Assembly: GCF_002078875.1 (NCBI RefSeq)
Contig: NC_034412.1
Span: forward strand, 12,276,995-12,340,994
Source: Numida meleagris
Taxonomy: Eukaryota; Chordata; Aves; Galliformes; Numididae
Length of the DNA stretch: 64,000 nt
Reading direction: 5' to 3'
Part shown: positions 22,758 to 36,457 of the stretch, piece after piece
Layout: each line of letters begins with the position of its first letter
Numbering within the stretch: the first letter of the stretch is position 1
The notes under the pieces: model-generated
Told to the model about the DNA's origin: nothing
The model's database searches: none
Seen by the model: the letters and a program-made list of their open reading frames with translations, nothing else
Made by a program: the position numbers and the translations under genes

Positions 22758-25700
22758 CATATAGAATAATAATTCATAAGGGTAGTTTGAAAACCATTAC
22801 CATTTCCAATGGGATCTTCATTTAAGTAATAATTTATATGGCATAATTGTTTTTTTTTCCTATCGCTTACATTAGCATTATCTGTAGTCTTAATTAAGTA
22901 GTTCTCAAGTATCTTCATCATCTTACCTATGAAATATCACCCTACTGAGAAAAAAAAAATCAGTCAATGTCACCTTAAAATTAAGGTTAAGCAGATTTTG
23001 CGATGTTATTTTTTCAGTCATCTGGAACATGTATGCAACCTTTTTGCATTAGCCTTGCTGACAAAGTGAAAACTGACACCTGACACACTTCCACGAATTA
23101 ATCATCCATTAATGAAAAATCAGAATCTAATTTCTAATTTCATTTGTAATTCACATGTTAAATGCTACCATGGAATATATCTGTAAAAACATGAAAAACA
23201 GAAGTCCAGAATATGATGCAAGTAATAATTGTTAAGGGACTTGGAGCTGACTTTGACTCAGACAAGAAAAATGCTTAATATTCACATCTCCCCAAAACAT
23301 ACAAATTACTTGACTCATTTCTTCATTGCTGAATTCTCTTGCACATATAATATGCATGCAGTTTATGAAAATAAATGTGTAGCTTATGAAAATAAAATTA
23401 GATGTAATTTTATTGTTTTTTATAAGAAATTCATCAAAAAGAATAAAGATAATATACCCATTAAAATTCCTGAATCTTGGAAGTCAAAATTATTGAGCTA
23501 ACATTCAAAGCTTGATGAAATTAAAATCAGTTTGGCTAACACTCTTCTTACATTTGCCTGTATTCATAATTTTTTTCTTTGAGAATCTATATGTCTACTG
23601 AAACAAAGAAAAAAATAAATCAAAGCCTTTATTCTCATAGTCTTACAGTGCATCTAATAACAAACACAGTGTTAGAATATATTTTCAGAATGTCTTGTAT
23701 CTATTACCTTAGATCACAAGCAGGAAAAAAAGTAACTTAAGCATTTCATTTACCTTACTATTCTATATTAGAAGCTTGGAAGTAAAGAGTATGCATCTCT
23801 TTGAAGCTTGAATTAAGAAAAAAAACCAAACTCACGAAGCAAGGGTGGCTGCATAACATGAGCAATTAACCCTGTGAAAATGGGAAGAAAAAAAAGTACT
23901 CTGGTTTGCAAAGCAATCAGAATTAAGGACTGTTCAGTACAAAAAGCACAAGTAGAAAATATTCTTTGGTAACCAAGAAAAGCAAAAAGCAAAATGCACA
24001 TTTGACTCCTCTGATAGGAAGATTTGTAATGTTTCATTTCCTTCTCCAAGAAGGAACACCATCTATAAATGGCCCTGATTTCATGCACTACGAACCTCCT
24101 AAAATATTTATCTAAACCACTAGGATGCGAAATAACAGAATTTTACAGCAGCTGAAATCTCACTTTTTGCTATTACACAAATGGTACTTGGATCAGACAA
24201 AACATACAAGAAGAAAGAGCAGCATCCATAAGGAACAGAACTGGTGCCAGCAGTATCCTATTTGAGACAAATACTACAGAGACAAAAATGACAGCTTTGA
24301 CATCTGATTTAGCAAATAAATCACATAGCTTTTCCACAGCTCTGGGAAACTTGTATAAAGATTTTTAAGCATGTCTCTCTCCTGTCTTAAGAGTGATCCC
24401 TAAGAACTGAAAGACTGAAAAATGAGGGCAAAGAAGATAAGTACATTACAATAATACAGGGCAGTCAGAAGATGAAAACAACCTATGGGTCTCATTCTAA
24501 GAAAGAAAAAAAAAATAGTAGGAAATTTAAAACAGAACTCTGGAAAATATAATGAAATTATTTTCAGAACGTAAAATCAAGAGCACATGATAAATTCTGC
24601 CTTACTATTCTAATTGCACTTTAAATTTAAAAGTGAGATGGCTAAAGTCAAAAACACAAACAGACCACTTAAAGTCATTTAAAAATAATCTCTGAAAACC
24701 ATTCATATGACAGCAATGAGATCAAACTCTTCCAAAATTCCCCTGCTGCATGCAGTAGTATCGAACCTTTAAGCCAGCAAGGAAGTTCCTCAGGGAACAG
24801 ACTATAGACACAATACAAATGATGCAGCTATTTTAAAAATAGTCGCTAAAGAAAACAAAATCTTCATGCACCTGCCAGAGCCTGAGGCATGCTTAGGAGC
24901 TGCTTACAAAGATAACCTCCTACATCAGCACAGAATCTTCTGAAGAGTTCATGCTCTTCAACACATTGCTTAGAGTTTGAAGTTTTTTTAACTGTGTTGA
25001 TATGAAATATAGTATTCCTTTTTATATTATATTCTATAATTTTGTATCCATATCACATTATTGGTGGATTTTTTTTAAACAGAGAATGTAATGCACAAAA
25101 TCTTTATTTCCGTTTCAAAGATTTTAACAGTATTAACATCTTGAGTCTTACCATGATGAAAAGAGGAGAATCATTGAAGAAAACAAGAGTGAAGTCTCCA
25201 CAAGAAGATCTGTTCCTACAACTTCTAGCTGCACTTTAAAAAAACAGCAGTGACTTGGCTGGAAGATTACTTCACCAAGACAGAGTAGCAGTACAGATGA
25301 GATTGAAAAGAAAATCAGCTGTGGTAACTAAGAAGAGGTCAGCAGGCTCTGCTTTTCCATATTACACCTCTTCTGAAAATATTAAATAGTGTGAACTGTG
25401 CAGATACTCTTCTGCCGTATACACCAACGTATATAAAGAAATACACACACCATTCCACAAGTCCTGCAACACAGACAGATCCCAGGGAAGTATTTTTACA
25501 TGTGTGCTTTTATAACCTTGGTAGATTAAGCATACTAGCCCTCAGCTTGATGAGGCTAAGGAACACAGAGACTCAGTCTACATTTATGCTAGAATACATA
25601 CACGCAGTCTTGCACTACTGAAAGTAGTTCTCTGAAGATACTTGTTGAAATGAAGTTTCCTTGCATGTTGCTTGGAAAGCTGACCACACAGATATTTGTA

Positions 25701-26005
25701 TTTCTACAAAGCCTTATCCACACTGACAGGCTAATCTTCAACAGTGCAAAATACAGTCATATTGGTACAGCATCACAAGTCCGTTTGCTTTATATCTTAA
25801 CTCTTCAAATTTAAAGGACTGCAAAAATATTTTGCTTCTTGCAAAACACTCCATACTTTCCCCAGACATAATAGTCTGTAAGTGCAATCACCAAATTCAC
25901 ATTAGCCTTAGCAGTTCTTTACTACCCTATGAACAAGATATTAATGAACATTTCTGAATAGTAATGACTACTTCCAAACACTGAAACATTATGACCAGGT
26001 ATACT

Positions 26006-26146
26006 GAGGACTCTCCAACCCTGGAGGTATTCAAGTCTTGACAGAACACTTCTGAGCAAGCTGCTTAAGCTGCCTTGCTTTGAGCAAGAGTGGTGGACTA
26101 GAGAATCTCCAGAGTTCTCTTCCAAGGTCACCTAGGCTGTGATTCT
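26006..26146 (+). mobile_element. CR1 LINE, old 3' end fragment
   Basis: The block has the order expected of an older CR1 subfamily 3' end: GGAGGTATTCAAG, CCTTGCTTTGAGCA, a GTGGACTAGA-type motif, ATCTCCAGAG, and a final TGTGATTCTG instead of ATTCTATG units. It is strongly diverged and lies antisense to DNER. Confidence 0.8.
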
Positions 26147-26589
26147 GCAAGAAAAAATTTAACTCATAAGCCAGTTGGTTACTGTCTCTTTCTTGTAATT
26201 GCCACTGTCACTTCAGTGACATCACAGTGTAAACAAAACCCCATTCCAACATAGTAGGAGTGATTTTTTTATAGAAACATCTCCCAAAGGTTACTCAAAT
26301 AAGCAAACTCACGCACATACTAGTGCATTTTTAAGTTACACTTCCCTCCTCTGTGATCTCTGAAGGTTCTATTTTTTCTTCTATCTCTAAAACCATTCTC
26401 TACTTTCCACTCCTAATGAGTGAACAAGGAACTCTGCATGGCCTTGCAGCCAAAGCAAAGTTGGGCAGATTGGTCCGGAATTAAACAGAATACATGAATG
26501 CATACATCATTCCCACACATTTTTCTGGAAGTAAATAAAAGAGACGAATATAAACTTATCTTAAAAAAGATTCAAGACTCTTGGGTGGT

Positions 26590-26634
26590 TTGAATTAGAT
26601 TATCTTTAAGGTCCCTTCCAGCTCAAGTCATTCT
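26590..26634 (+). mobile_element. CR1 LINE, very short 3' end relic
   Basis: TTGAATTAGATTATCTTTAA, then GGTCCCTTCCAGCTCAAG and CATTCTA, match the last 45 bases or so of CR1. Upstream sequence does not extend the match convincingly. It may be a severely truncated insertion or a remnant linked to the copy 450 bp to the left. Confidence 0.75.
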
Positions 26635-28256
26635 ACAAATGTAGTACTTAAAAGGAAAAAAATAATAAGGTCTAAGCCTAAAATTTTAAACAGATTTGAA
26701 AACACATTAGGTTAATAGAAAGCGTATGAAAACTGGTCCTTTGAGAAAAACAAGACTATGCAGTTGGGTGGTCTACCATGAAAACTGACATGGTCATTAA
26801 GAAAGATGGCCTTTCCCTTCTTCAGTAGCACAGAGACAGAAGAGATGAATGAGGTATGAAGAATGCTCTTGCAAATGCTTTTTCAAATCTTATTCCAAAG
26901 GATTGCACATTAACTTTAAATTCAATAAAGTAAGTTTCAAAAATTACAGTTTTGCCCTTTCTAAACATATAACTACACTTCCATCAAGATAAGGCCTGCA
27001 GAATTTCTTCTTTTCCAAACATTTAAGGGTGACGAGAAGTATCTTTTATTTTCTAAGAAATATAAAATGTTTGTCAGCTTCCTTTATGCAAGAGAAAAAT
27101 ACTACAGAGAATTTAAAACAGGTTAGATGTTGACTAGAAGATCTTGAACTGCTGTCTGCAGAGAATTAAAAAGAGAAGAGTTGCACGAAAAGAAAAGCCA
27201 ATGTAATAGAATCCAAAGAGGGAGATCAATTACTATCTTCTTTTAGTCAAAATGCCAAGCAATAAGCCACAACCATTTCTGGCACAGAAATCCCATTCAG
27301 GACAGATTTATAAAAGAAAAGCAGTACCCTAATCCGGCAGCATGGAAAAACTACTGCTTCCAAAAACCTGGTGTCATATAGTTTAAACCCCACGAGTGTA
27401 TTTGCCTCTACCCTCAAGAGTTTCATATGGGATGATGCTTGAAAGAAAATGAGAACAGAAAGAAAATGAAGGCTTACATCTAACAGACCTCACCAGTGGG
27501 AGAGAAAAGCAGAAGTGTTTAGAGTAGGAGTGCCTCTCTAAAGAGCACCAAGGGAAGGCCGACAGACTGAGTCCAAAAACAGTATCAAACGAAGGAGCCT
27601 TGCCAGCTATTGTAGCACTGAAATTAAACGTAAGAAAGTCTGCATATCTACCCAGAAAATTCTGTCACGGGCAGTTTGTCGATATAGCTCAGCTCATCTA
27701 AGCTAAAGTGGATTTGAGTAGTCAGCAATCACACTGTTGAGAGGATCCATTAACCAAAGATTCTGATAGATGGCAATCCTCTGGTAACACTACTAAAACT
27801 TTGTATTTATGTCACAGGTTACTAATATCAATATTGCACCAAGTGGTAGATGCTTTAGCTAGCTTAGTAGGTTATCTTACACAATGCCACTTCTCAGATA
27901 AATGACCAGGGTAATCATGTTAACCAGATGCCTTCTTGTCTTAAGTTGACCACCAAAATGAGGACCACATTCATAAAATCCTCCAATAAATCATTTAGTC
28001 AATATTATTTCCTTGAATGGTCATTTCTTATGACACAGTGTATGGAGCTGTTCTGAATAATACAGATATGCACTGTGGAAACAAACTCATCAAGCAAAAA
28101 AATCCACATCAACAAGTCTTTACGTGAAGATTATGAGCTCAGGTCATTGGAGAGGAAGCTAGGAGGTAAACTTATCCAAAGTCTGTCAGGTCAGTCAGAG
28201 AAACTTCCTCTCCATGTATTTTTACATCAAAACAATGATGCACCTATAGGCTACTT

Positions 28257-28273
28257 AAAAAAAAAAAAAAAAA
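28257..28273. repeat. Poly-A run (17)
   Basis: A homopolymer in intron 2, without a recognisable retrocopy or SINE to its left. It creates an artificial lysine tract in an overlapping ORF. Confidence 0.9.
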
Positions 28274-30682
28274 CACCACACTTTCAGCAGCCGAGAATGC
28301 AAACAAGATTCAAAGGTCTCTCTTTCAAGCAGAATTATTCCTTAAGCATATTCATTTGTTGCAGAGCAGGAGTATCCCCTTTCAGAAGCTTCCACCTGGA
28401 CCAGCCACACTACTTAAAAAGGCATATAGTTCACTGAATAAAAATACATGTAAAACAAATGCTATCCACATTGCAAGGAGAATTACAAGCTTACTGTAGG
28501 TCTAATCACTAGTTCCAAAGCCTAGAATCTGAGCAGTAGCATTCTAGTATAAATAAAAGGTTAGTCTAGGACTCACGTGCTTAGCATTCTAATTCCTGGC
28601 TGCACACCTGGCAAATCATTTTATTGCTCTGTGCTTCAGTGTCTCCATCTACAAAATGTGAATAATACTACTGATTTCCTCTGAAAAACAATTTGAGAGC
28701 TGTTAAGGGAAAGTAATATATAGGAGTAGGGCACTGCTATTCTAACAGTTGATTTTTACACAGAAACTTTTGTTGAATCTATTATTTGATTAGGATTAAT
28801 GAGATCATTTCTTTTTTTTCCTTCTATTATTCATTAATTTCTATCTTTTGTACACTGTAATATGAAAGACCATTGGGCTGGGGAAGTTTCAATTGCTAGT
28901 TTTATCTGTCTTGCAAGTGGAACAATTCATTTAGTTGCCCAAAGCAGGAAAAAAAGATCTCTCTTTCAGCAGCTGAGCACAAGGATAAACCCCTGTTATA
29001 TTTCAGAAATCAACAGAGTCTAATATTTACTCTTAATGGTCTCTGTTGGTAGGCCTTAGCTTCCTTATAAGGAAAAGACTAATTAGTTATAACAAGATCT
29101 CTCAGAGAAATGAAACTGTATCCAAAGACATCTGCATGTTGTCTTTGTATCTGAGGAATGCAAAAAAATGTCCAACTGCAAATATATATCATGTCTCCCT
29201 TAGAGGATTTATTTCTCTCAGGAGTTCCCAAAACATCCTGAAAGAGCTTCTATGGAAAATTCATCCTTGGGAGACTGAGAGAGCATTCATTTGGAGAGAT
29301 TCTGGCAAAATTTCTCTCTGAGTACACAGACAAAAGAGTTTGAAGAGCATTGGTTAACTTGTGGTATCAGTATAGATTAAAGGTGAAAAACAGGCCAACT
29401 TGGAAGGCTCACAAAAAAACAAACACACACCAAAAAGCAATAGCAGCCTTTGCCACCTCCTAATCTCACGGAAGATCAAAAGAGTAGATTTTTGCAATTA
29501 AAAACTACAGTTACTTCATTTTATTCTATTTTATTTTTGCTTACAAGAGAGTGTAAGTAAGGAAGAAGCTTGGCAAATCCTTTAAAGCTATGAGGAAAGG
29601 TAGTATTTTCCTACTTAACACTGAACTCTTTACTCTTGAAGACTCCACCAAAGAGGCTTTGAAACACAGACCCCTGTGCATACCAGCTCTCCCTTTGGTT
29701 TAATATAAGATCAGAGACAACATCTTTAATTAGCAACTGGAATGTTTCTTCCAAGGAAGTATCTCTCCCTTGCTATGAATTCCGAAGAACAGAAGATCAC
29801 TATGTTACATGAAAAATACTGTGAAAAACACAAGACCCATTATAGCAAAAACATATAAAGACAAGTAATTTCTATTATAATGTAGTGTAACAATTATTAG
29901 CATTACTAATGCATTTGTGATTGATAAGCTATATGTATTTATCAGGTAAGAGAAGAGATAAGACAAGTGAATTTCAGTTATTAAAACACCCAATTGTGAA
30001 GAATCTGTCTGGAATGCTTACTGAATCTATCTAAAATGCAAACCAGGCAGAAATTTTACTTATACAATACCAGATCACAGATTGAGGAACACACACAGGG
30101 CAAGGCAGGCGCACCGGGAAGGACATGCCCTTAATTGATCAGGACACTGAAAGCAGCCAAGCAGAGATTACACTGCATTTAAACTAATAAAAACAGATCA
30201 TTGTTTGTTTCTGCTTCAGTGCCTTCTCTCCAGGCTTCATTGTCAGTGCCTGACATAGGTTCTACTGTAAAATAATAGATATGGGTAAAGGTATTTCAGA
30301 AAATAAAGCTCTTTTCTCCAGACATTGCCTACCAGAACTCACACTGAAACGGGATACAGCCCTATAACTACTTATATAGAGATTTCCCTAAATTTATTTG
30401 ATATTCAGAGATATTGGGTCATATGAATGACTGGAATAAAACATTCTCATTTTGGAGAAATTCCCAATACAATATTTTTGAAAGGCCACCCTTAAGCTCA
30501 TTACCTTTAATAAATATCTCTTTTGTGTGTGTTTAATTTTACCAGCAAGTTAACTCGGAAGAAACCATATCTTCAGCCCTCTCATGTAGAGAGCCCTGAA
30601 ATCATGCACAAGTGACAATCCAACCACAACATCACTTGGAAGCAATTTTCTGTGTGTTTTTATTTAAACAGAATATTCTCAC

Positions 30683-30979
30683 CTCGATGTCATCCCATTT
30701 CAGGTCTACAACTTTCTGTCCTGCCCTTGGCTGCCACGTAGGTAGCGTCACCGTTGCTCGTGAGTGAGGCAGAATGATGTCGGGCTCCAGTGTGGAGGTG
30801 ACAGGCCTGCTTTGTCGCGGAGATGATGCCTCTGCCTGCTTGGGGAGTGAAGGGCTGTGCCGTGAGCGCTCGCAGTTTGCTCCTTCATAGCCTTCGCTGC
30901 AGGCACAGAGGTAGCCATCCCCACTGGTGCTGCAGTTACCATGGTGACAGGGGTTGCTGGCACAAGGGTCTGAAATGAA
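30683..30979 (-). CDS. DNER: DNER exon 2: EGF2 and Pro/Ser-rich linker
   Basis: This exon has 297 bases, exactly 99 codons, phase 0 at both ends if it starts after the acceptor TTTTTTTCCTCAG (AG at 30981-30980). A second AG at 30971-30970 could make it nine bases shorter. The donor GAG|GTGAGA begins at 30682. Residues 4-36 form a complete six-cysteine EGF repeat (C6, C11, C16, C25, C27, C36) with a CASNPC O-glucose motif and an NCS sequon. A linker rich in Pro, Ser and Gln follows, then ATVTLPTWQPRAGQKVV, closely like human DNER. GC content and CpG are clearly above the surrounding intron. The 71-codon ATG-initiated ORF overlapping it on the same strand is in a different, non-coding frame. 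Confidence 0.93.
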
Positions 30980-33499
30980 CTGAGGAAAAAAAAGTCATCA
31001 TATAGGTCAATTACTACATATAAAAGCTTTATTTATGAGCTTTAGAAACACCATAAAACAAGATTCTTTTCCCCTTCTGTATTTACCTTCCAAACATATC
31101 TAAGAACCAAGCTCATCTTTGATACAACTTCAAGGAAGTAAATTCAAAGGATTAAAGAAGAATATTGACTAATCTATATTCATCACTGCTCTCAGAATAT
31201 TCCATGCAAACGTGCCGTTAACACATTCAAGCAAAGTGATAAACATGAAGTAGGAGCATGGCTACCACTCACAATCTGTAATTTTCAAAACAATCTTTGA
31301 AGTAATCTGTCCAGGGAAAACACCAAAATCTAGAAACATGAGGCAGTAACAGCAGTGGGAATGGGACACAGAGCTCACACAGGTCACTGTGTCAGGAAGT
31401 AGCTGTGCATTGCCAGAGCTAAGCACATCGTGTAATCCTATTTGTGGACATAAATTCAATTTTAAAACAGCTGGGCCTTTTGCCTGCACTTCATTTAGTG
31501 GGCAGAAGTTTCAGAATCTTACTGACTCTGGTGCTGAAAACTTCCTAACAGGAATGATTAGGGGGAAAAAAAAAAAAAAAAGCTTCTTCTTAAGGCAGCA
31601 TTTGTAATAGATGAGAACAAGACAGAGCTCAGCAATGTGAGAAAAATCCTGCTCTACGCTCACCTGCTTTCTTCTGATTTCTGCCTTAGATTTATCCACA
31701 AGCTAGCCTGTACTCCGTTTCTGGTGTCATCGTTGACTTGAAGGCAAAATGCCTCTTCACTCCACCATGCTGGCATTTGCCTGCACAACTTACTTACAGA
31801 GCACATCTACAAACCACTGCCAGGTTCCACCTGATGAGCTCAGCCTCCTGGGGCAGGACAGGCCCTCCATTTGTGGCCATGGTCTCAGAGCACACTCTGA
31901 CATTCAGCACTGCTTTCTGCAAACACATCAACGCTTTTGTTTACTCCAGAAATAGCTTCCTGATACCACCTAAGAAATTTTTGCCTTATCAGAGCTACAT
32001 CACTACACACTGCTGACTCACTGTCATCACTTGATTAACTGATACAGCCAGGCAGTTCCCTTGATTTGTCCTCACACCGATAATCAATCCGCCACTGCAA
32101 GCAGACATCTTTTGTCTCGACATGCAAATTTCAACCAAGTGTCCCAGCCCCCAAAGTTAGCCAGTTCTTTCCTGCACAATATTCCAGTCCTTCCCTGAGT
32201 AAGCAATGCTGCTTCTTATTCTGTTTCTCACTACAGCACCACACTTAATGACAGTTGTAACAAACGTTTAATAATACATAAGAATTATATAAGTTGTATA
32301 TATCTTTAATGCTACAATTGCCATCCCTCTAGAAATAACCTGGAGTAACTTCACTATTAGCAAAACATATCAGGCACTTAAAGTCTGCAATTTCAGAATC
32401 TTTGGGGACAAAGTAATGATTGGGTCTACACTTGGAATTTTCCCTTCCCATCTGTTCAAAGCCCTGGTATCAGGAGCACCAAATACGAATATTAACTCTT
32501 CCTTTTCTAAAACCATACTTCTGTTGACCTTGGCTGGAATTTTTCCTCTTAATGGAATATTTTGTACTCCAGGCTCTGTAATAATTCTCGGACAGCAGAG
32601 GAAGCATTATTATGAGCATTAACTTTGGAAACTGTTAATTATGAATGTTAGATTTTTTACTGACTGATGCAGAATAGTTAGAGGCCACACAAGAAAATTT
32701 AAATATATCCCATATATCTAAATACTGTCTAAAATATACAGTATGCTCATTTATCTTGTTGTTCAGTTGTGTCCCTATGCAAAGTAAATGACATCCATAG
32801 CTAATCTCATACATATTAGGTGATGTATTAGACAGCAGGCACAAGATCTGATTCTTCTCCACTTCAAAAGCCAAATATATAGTGAATTTATATATACTTC
32901 ACATGTCAAGAATCAAAGTGTGGATTTTTACAACCAGGTTGGCTTATCTCCTTAAAGTTTATTTCTCCTTCAAACCAACAGAATATGTAAGTTCTTAGAG
33001 GACACCTCCTCAATCAGCAAAATCATAGCTATATATGAGAGAAAAGACGAGGGAGAGGGGAAAAGGATTTCAGGAAGGAACAAAACCAGTTCTGTTCTAC
33101 AGTTCATCAGGTATGTTTTAAGCTTGCTCTCGCTTCCAAGCAGCAGAAGTTTTCACAGCACTTTCCTTTTCCATTAAGACTGCTGAAGATAAAAATTGTT
33201 TCAGGGTAAACAAAGCCCAGACCAAAACCAGTTTACAACAGTTTTTCTCGTTCCAGTGGCTCAAACTAGATCTGAGTTTCAAAGACACGCAGCTCTCCTA
33301 CTGTTGCATAAGCTCTTCACTTACTCTTTCACAATCTATCCAAACTCACATTAACTCATTTTCATTAATGAATCATCACTCATTCCATTCTGAGGAAATT
33401 TAATTGTTCTTGTCACACTTGAAATGTTAACACAAAAGGAAAAAATGTTTCACAAAGGGCACTTCTTTTCCTCTCAAGTCAATACATCCATTCACTTTA

Positions 33500-33790
33500 T
33501 GATCAAAATGATCAAAGTGCATTGTGATGGACATGTTCATGCTGTAAACTGTCTTGAGCTTGTCCAATTGCTGAATGGAAATGGGTGTGCGTAAGATAAG
33601 CAGTGGTTATTGTGATGTGCCACGCACCGTGTGCCTCTGGAGCTGTCGCTGACGGCCCACACACGTCAGTGAAAACATTTACGTCTGTTTGGTTTACAAG
33701 AAGAATTAAAACAGATGAGTGTAGATGGAGAACTTCGCCATGCACTTTCTCAGAATTGAGTTTTATGAGGTACTTCACAAGATTTTAAGA
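33500..33790. other. Unassigned CpG-bearing island, possible decayed repeat
   Basis: About eight CpG dinucleotides lie in some 240 bases, unusual for the AT-rich surroundings, and open frames overlap on both strands (minus 33512-33778, 88 codons; plus 33603-33788, 61 codons). Neither translation contains a domain I recognise. The composition suggests an inserted, fairly young sequence or a retrocopy rather than intron background, but I cannot name a family. Confidence 0.35.
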
Positions 33791-33860
33791 TATGATTCCC
33801 TTTTCTTAGTTACTATTAATTCTATAGCTCCTTTTTTTTTCTTTCACGAAGCTTATCAAA

Positions 33861-33977
33861 ACAAGGGCAGAGCAGAGAGGAGCGATCCCTTCCCTTGCCC
33901 TGCTGCCACAACTCTTTCAATGCAGCCCAGGATGCAGTTGGTCTCCTGGGGAGCACACTGTTGGCTCATGCCCACTG
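33861..33977 (-). mobile_element. CR1 LINE, internal fragment without tail
   Basis: AAGGGCAGAGCAGAGAGGAG, CCCTTGCCCTGCTGCC, CAGCCCAGGATGCAGTTGG and TTGGCTCATGCCCA belong to the CR1 reverse transcriptase 3' region, read on the minus strand; the same phrases occur at about 62003-62118. The 3' tail is missing on the left, so this piece is deleted or a recombination relic. Confidence 0.85.
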
Positions 33978-35943
33978 CTACACAGAGAAAAGGAGGATGC
34001 AAGTAACAGGAATTTGGTCACTGGCTATTTGTACAAGAATGTAATATAACATCTACCAAAAAATCTTTTTCTTTTTTTCTAAAGATGTATAATTTCAATA
34101 ATCTTTATTGAGGAAGTATATTTAGTAGGTAGGTCTCTTGCTTTCATCCCCATTTCTCCATTTAATAGTCTGAATGTTTCCATAATACACTCATTGACTA
34201 AATAGGTATAGTCAGCAGCTGCAGTACCCAGCTGACAAAGCTGAGTTAAATTATAACATTTATTTGTATGTAATTACTATTTCATATGCCTAAACAGATG
34301 TAATTAGTTGAGTATTTTTCCAACAAAAATCCTAAGATAGACGCATACCAAGGTGACCTTGATATTGCAGTTCATTTTCCAAAGGCAGACAGAATATAAA
34401 CACAGGTATGGTACAAACAATAGGCTTCTAAAAGTATCACACTCACAAACACAGATTGTTAGCCAGTCAGTCCAATTGTTTCCTAAAGTTTTAGTTTCAG
34501 ATAAAACACTGCAAGATGTATATCTGCAAGATCTTTTCACCAGTAGTCTTTGTGGTGACACCAGTTTGTCATTTAATGCTCATTCAGTGTCTCTTCAGGG
34601 TAGACTCTCTTGTTCTACCTGGAGACAGTTAGGACCCCTCAGAGAGCTTAAGGAAATAAAAAGGAAAATCTAAAAAGAAGGCTAAAAAGAACTGCTAAAC
34701 ACTATACAAAGCCCTTCTCCCGCCCGCAACGCTCCTCTTAGATGTGTTAGTACAAAACTAATTTTTGGCTCTCTTTATTGTGACTTCTTGCAATCACAGA
34801 CAACACTATACAATCTTCCAGCTTGGCTTCAGTAAAATACAGAAAGAACAAAGTCCAGCTCTTAATTAGGGATTCAGCTAATTGTTCAAATCTGTTCTAT
34901 GCACTGACTGCTAATCTGTTAACAAAGCCAAGCTGCCCCAACAATATCACAGGCTGCTATTTGACACTCGTGTTCCATAGCACCCAATGCCTTCAAAACT
35001 GTATCCAGATAGTAAAAGTCAGCAGAGCCCCAAAGCCTCCAGCTTTGGCTCTCTGAGATGGTTTCTCCAGTTACGGGATGAAAGCTGCAGTTTTCAAATA
35101 AGTACACTGAATTTAGCTGGTTGAGATTTAGATTAAATATGTTAGTTTGCATGTATTCAGGTAAAAAACATCTTAGGAGGGATTTATATTGGTAGAAGAA
35201 ACTGACACCTGCTGAAGAAATGCCCTAATACAGAAGCAGAAAACCAGGTAGAGATCATGGGAAGATCCATCCTGCATCACCATCACTGAAAAAGGATCAG
35301 ATGCCTCAACTTCAAGCACTGTACATTGAAAGTTATCAACTTTTGAACACTATAGAAAGAAAATAATTAAAATCTACAGTCTTAAGATATTATTCGTTTC
35401 AGACAGTAAATACAAAAAAATTATGAAACACTTTTTTTTTTAAGCACACCTGAAATACTATACAATGTTTGCATATGTATCCATTTATGAAAAGGAAATG
35501 GAAACAGATTTAGATCTTCTACATAGCAATGGAAATAAACATTATCTAGAAATGTAATCTCTTTGAAAGAATGGCTTAATTATCTTCAAACTGTTATTTA
35601 AATGTAGACTGATTCAGACCTTCGATCCACTGAAGTTTTAATTCCGTTCTATCACACATTCAACATTAATGCAAACTAGGAAATGAAAGACAAGAAAACA
35701 GGATGAATTGAGATGAGGGAAAATAAAAAAATCAGCTGCTCCAAAGAGTGTCCACAGAAGAAGCACTGAAATGAATGTATTAAGCAAATGCATTTTATTC
35801 TATTTTAAGGAAATACTTTCTGTGATTTAACGGGACTCAAGCAAGAATTTTGGTTCAATTTCTGGTTCTCAGAAACATCCAGTGTGACCTGAGAACAGTC
35901 AGACTCCTCTTCCTTTTCTCTATCTTAGTAAATAGTTTTATCT

Positions 35944-35961
35944 AAAAAAAAAAAAAAAAAA
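35944..35961. repeat. Poly-A run (18)
   Basis: A homopolymer in intron 1. No mobile element body is seen beside it. Confidence 0.9.
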
Positions 35962-36457
35962 GCCTTCTGTCTCTTTTCTAACTGTAAAATGGAGATTATA
36001 TTTCTTTCAACACCTATGTTATCTGGATAATTTTTTTTTTCAGAATGTGAAGAAAAGAACCAACTGTAGATAGGAACTCTCAAGCAGGAATGAGTACAAG
36101 TAAATAAAATAATGAAATAAATCTTAAAACAGGAAGGCTAAATCTGTAACCTATGGGCTTCATGTTTGTTTCTTTGTTATTTTTTCCTTTCTCTTCTGTT
36201 TTTTTTCCATGGCTATTCAGGTTTCATCAGAACATTTCTGTGCTTAGATAAACAGCAGTATTCAGAGAAATACCCAACTGTAAGTCTTCAAAGTTAGCAA
36301 ACATTTCTAACTTATCCGTTCCTTTCTAATTAATCTTTAAAAGACAACAAAATCCTATTGGCACTGCATGCACAGAAACTACACGTCATCACAACGAAGT
36401 GTCCAGAAAAACAAGTAAGTTGAACAGCACTTCAATTTTCCAACTGTGACCAAACAG

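Larger units (their letters stand above)
21701..30682 (-). other. DNER: DNER intron 2
   Basis: An intron of about 9.0 kb. It contains a 450-bp CR1 (22311-22757), two older CR1 ends (26006-26146 and 26590-26634) and a 17-base A run (28257-28273). The 120-codon plus-strand ORF at 28075-28437 spans that A run and shows no domain. Confidence 0.85.
463..30979 (-). other. DNER: DNER gene, internal part (exons 2-6 of the coding region)
   Basis: Span of a single minus-strand gene built from five exons. DNER is a single-pass type I membrane protein of neurons with about ten EGF-like repeats and no DSL domain, reported as a Notch ligand at cell contacts, for example between Purkinje cells and Bergmann glia. 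The exons total 859 coding bases, roughly 286 residues, matching from EGF2 to the middle of EGF4 of a family about 737 residues long in human. Every junction keeps frame. Identification rests on close agreement with human DNER as remembered, including the stretches TVTLPTWQP, ATASLILLWKV, QCSLIDGRSVT and CSGKGKC. The promoter, exon 1 and the transmembrane and C-terminal exons lie outside the window. Exon numbers are inferred. Confidence 0.95.

Noticed and set aside
28075..28437. 120-codon plus-strand ORF
   Set aside because: It runs through a 17-base A homopolymer that produces a lysine tract; no recognisable protein.
30748..30963. 71-codon ORF on the minus strand starting M-P-A-T-P
   Set aside because: It is the wrong frame of DNER exon 2; the true frame gives a six-cysteine EGF repeat and joins exon 3 in phase.
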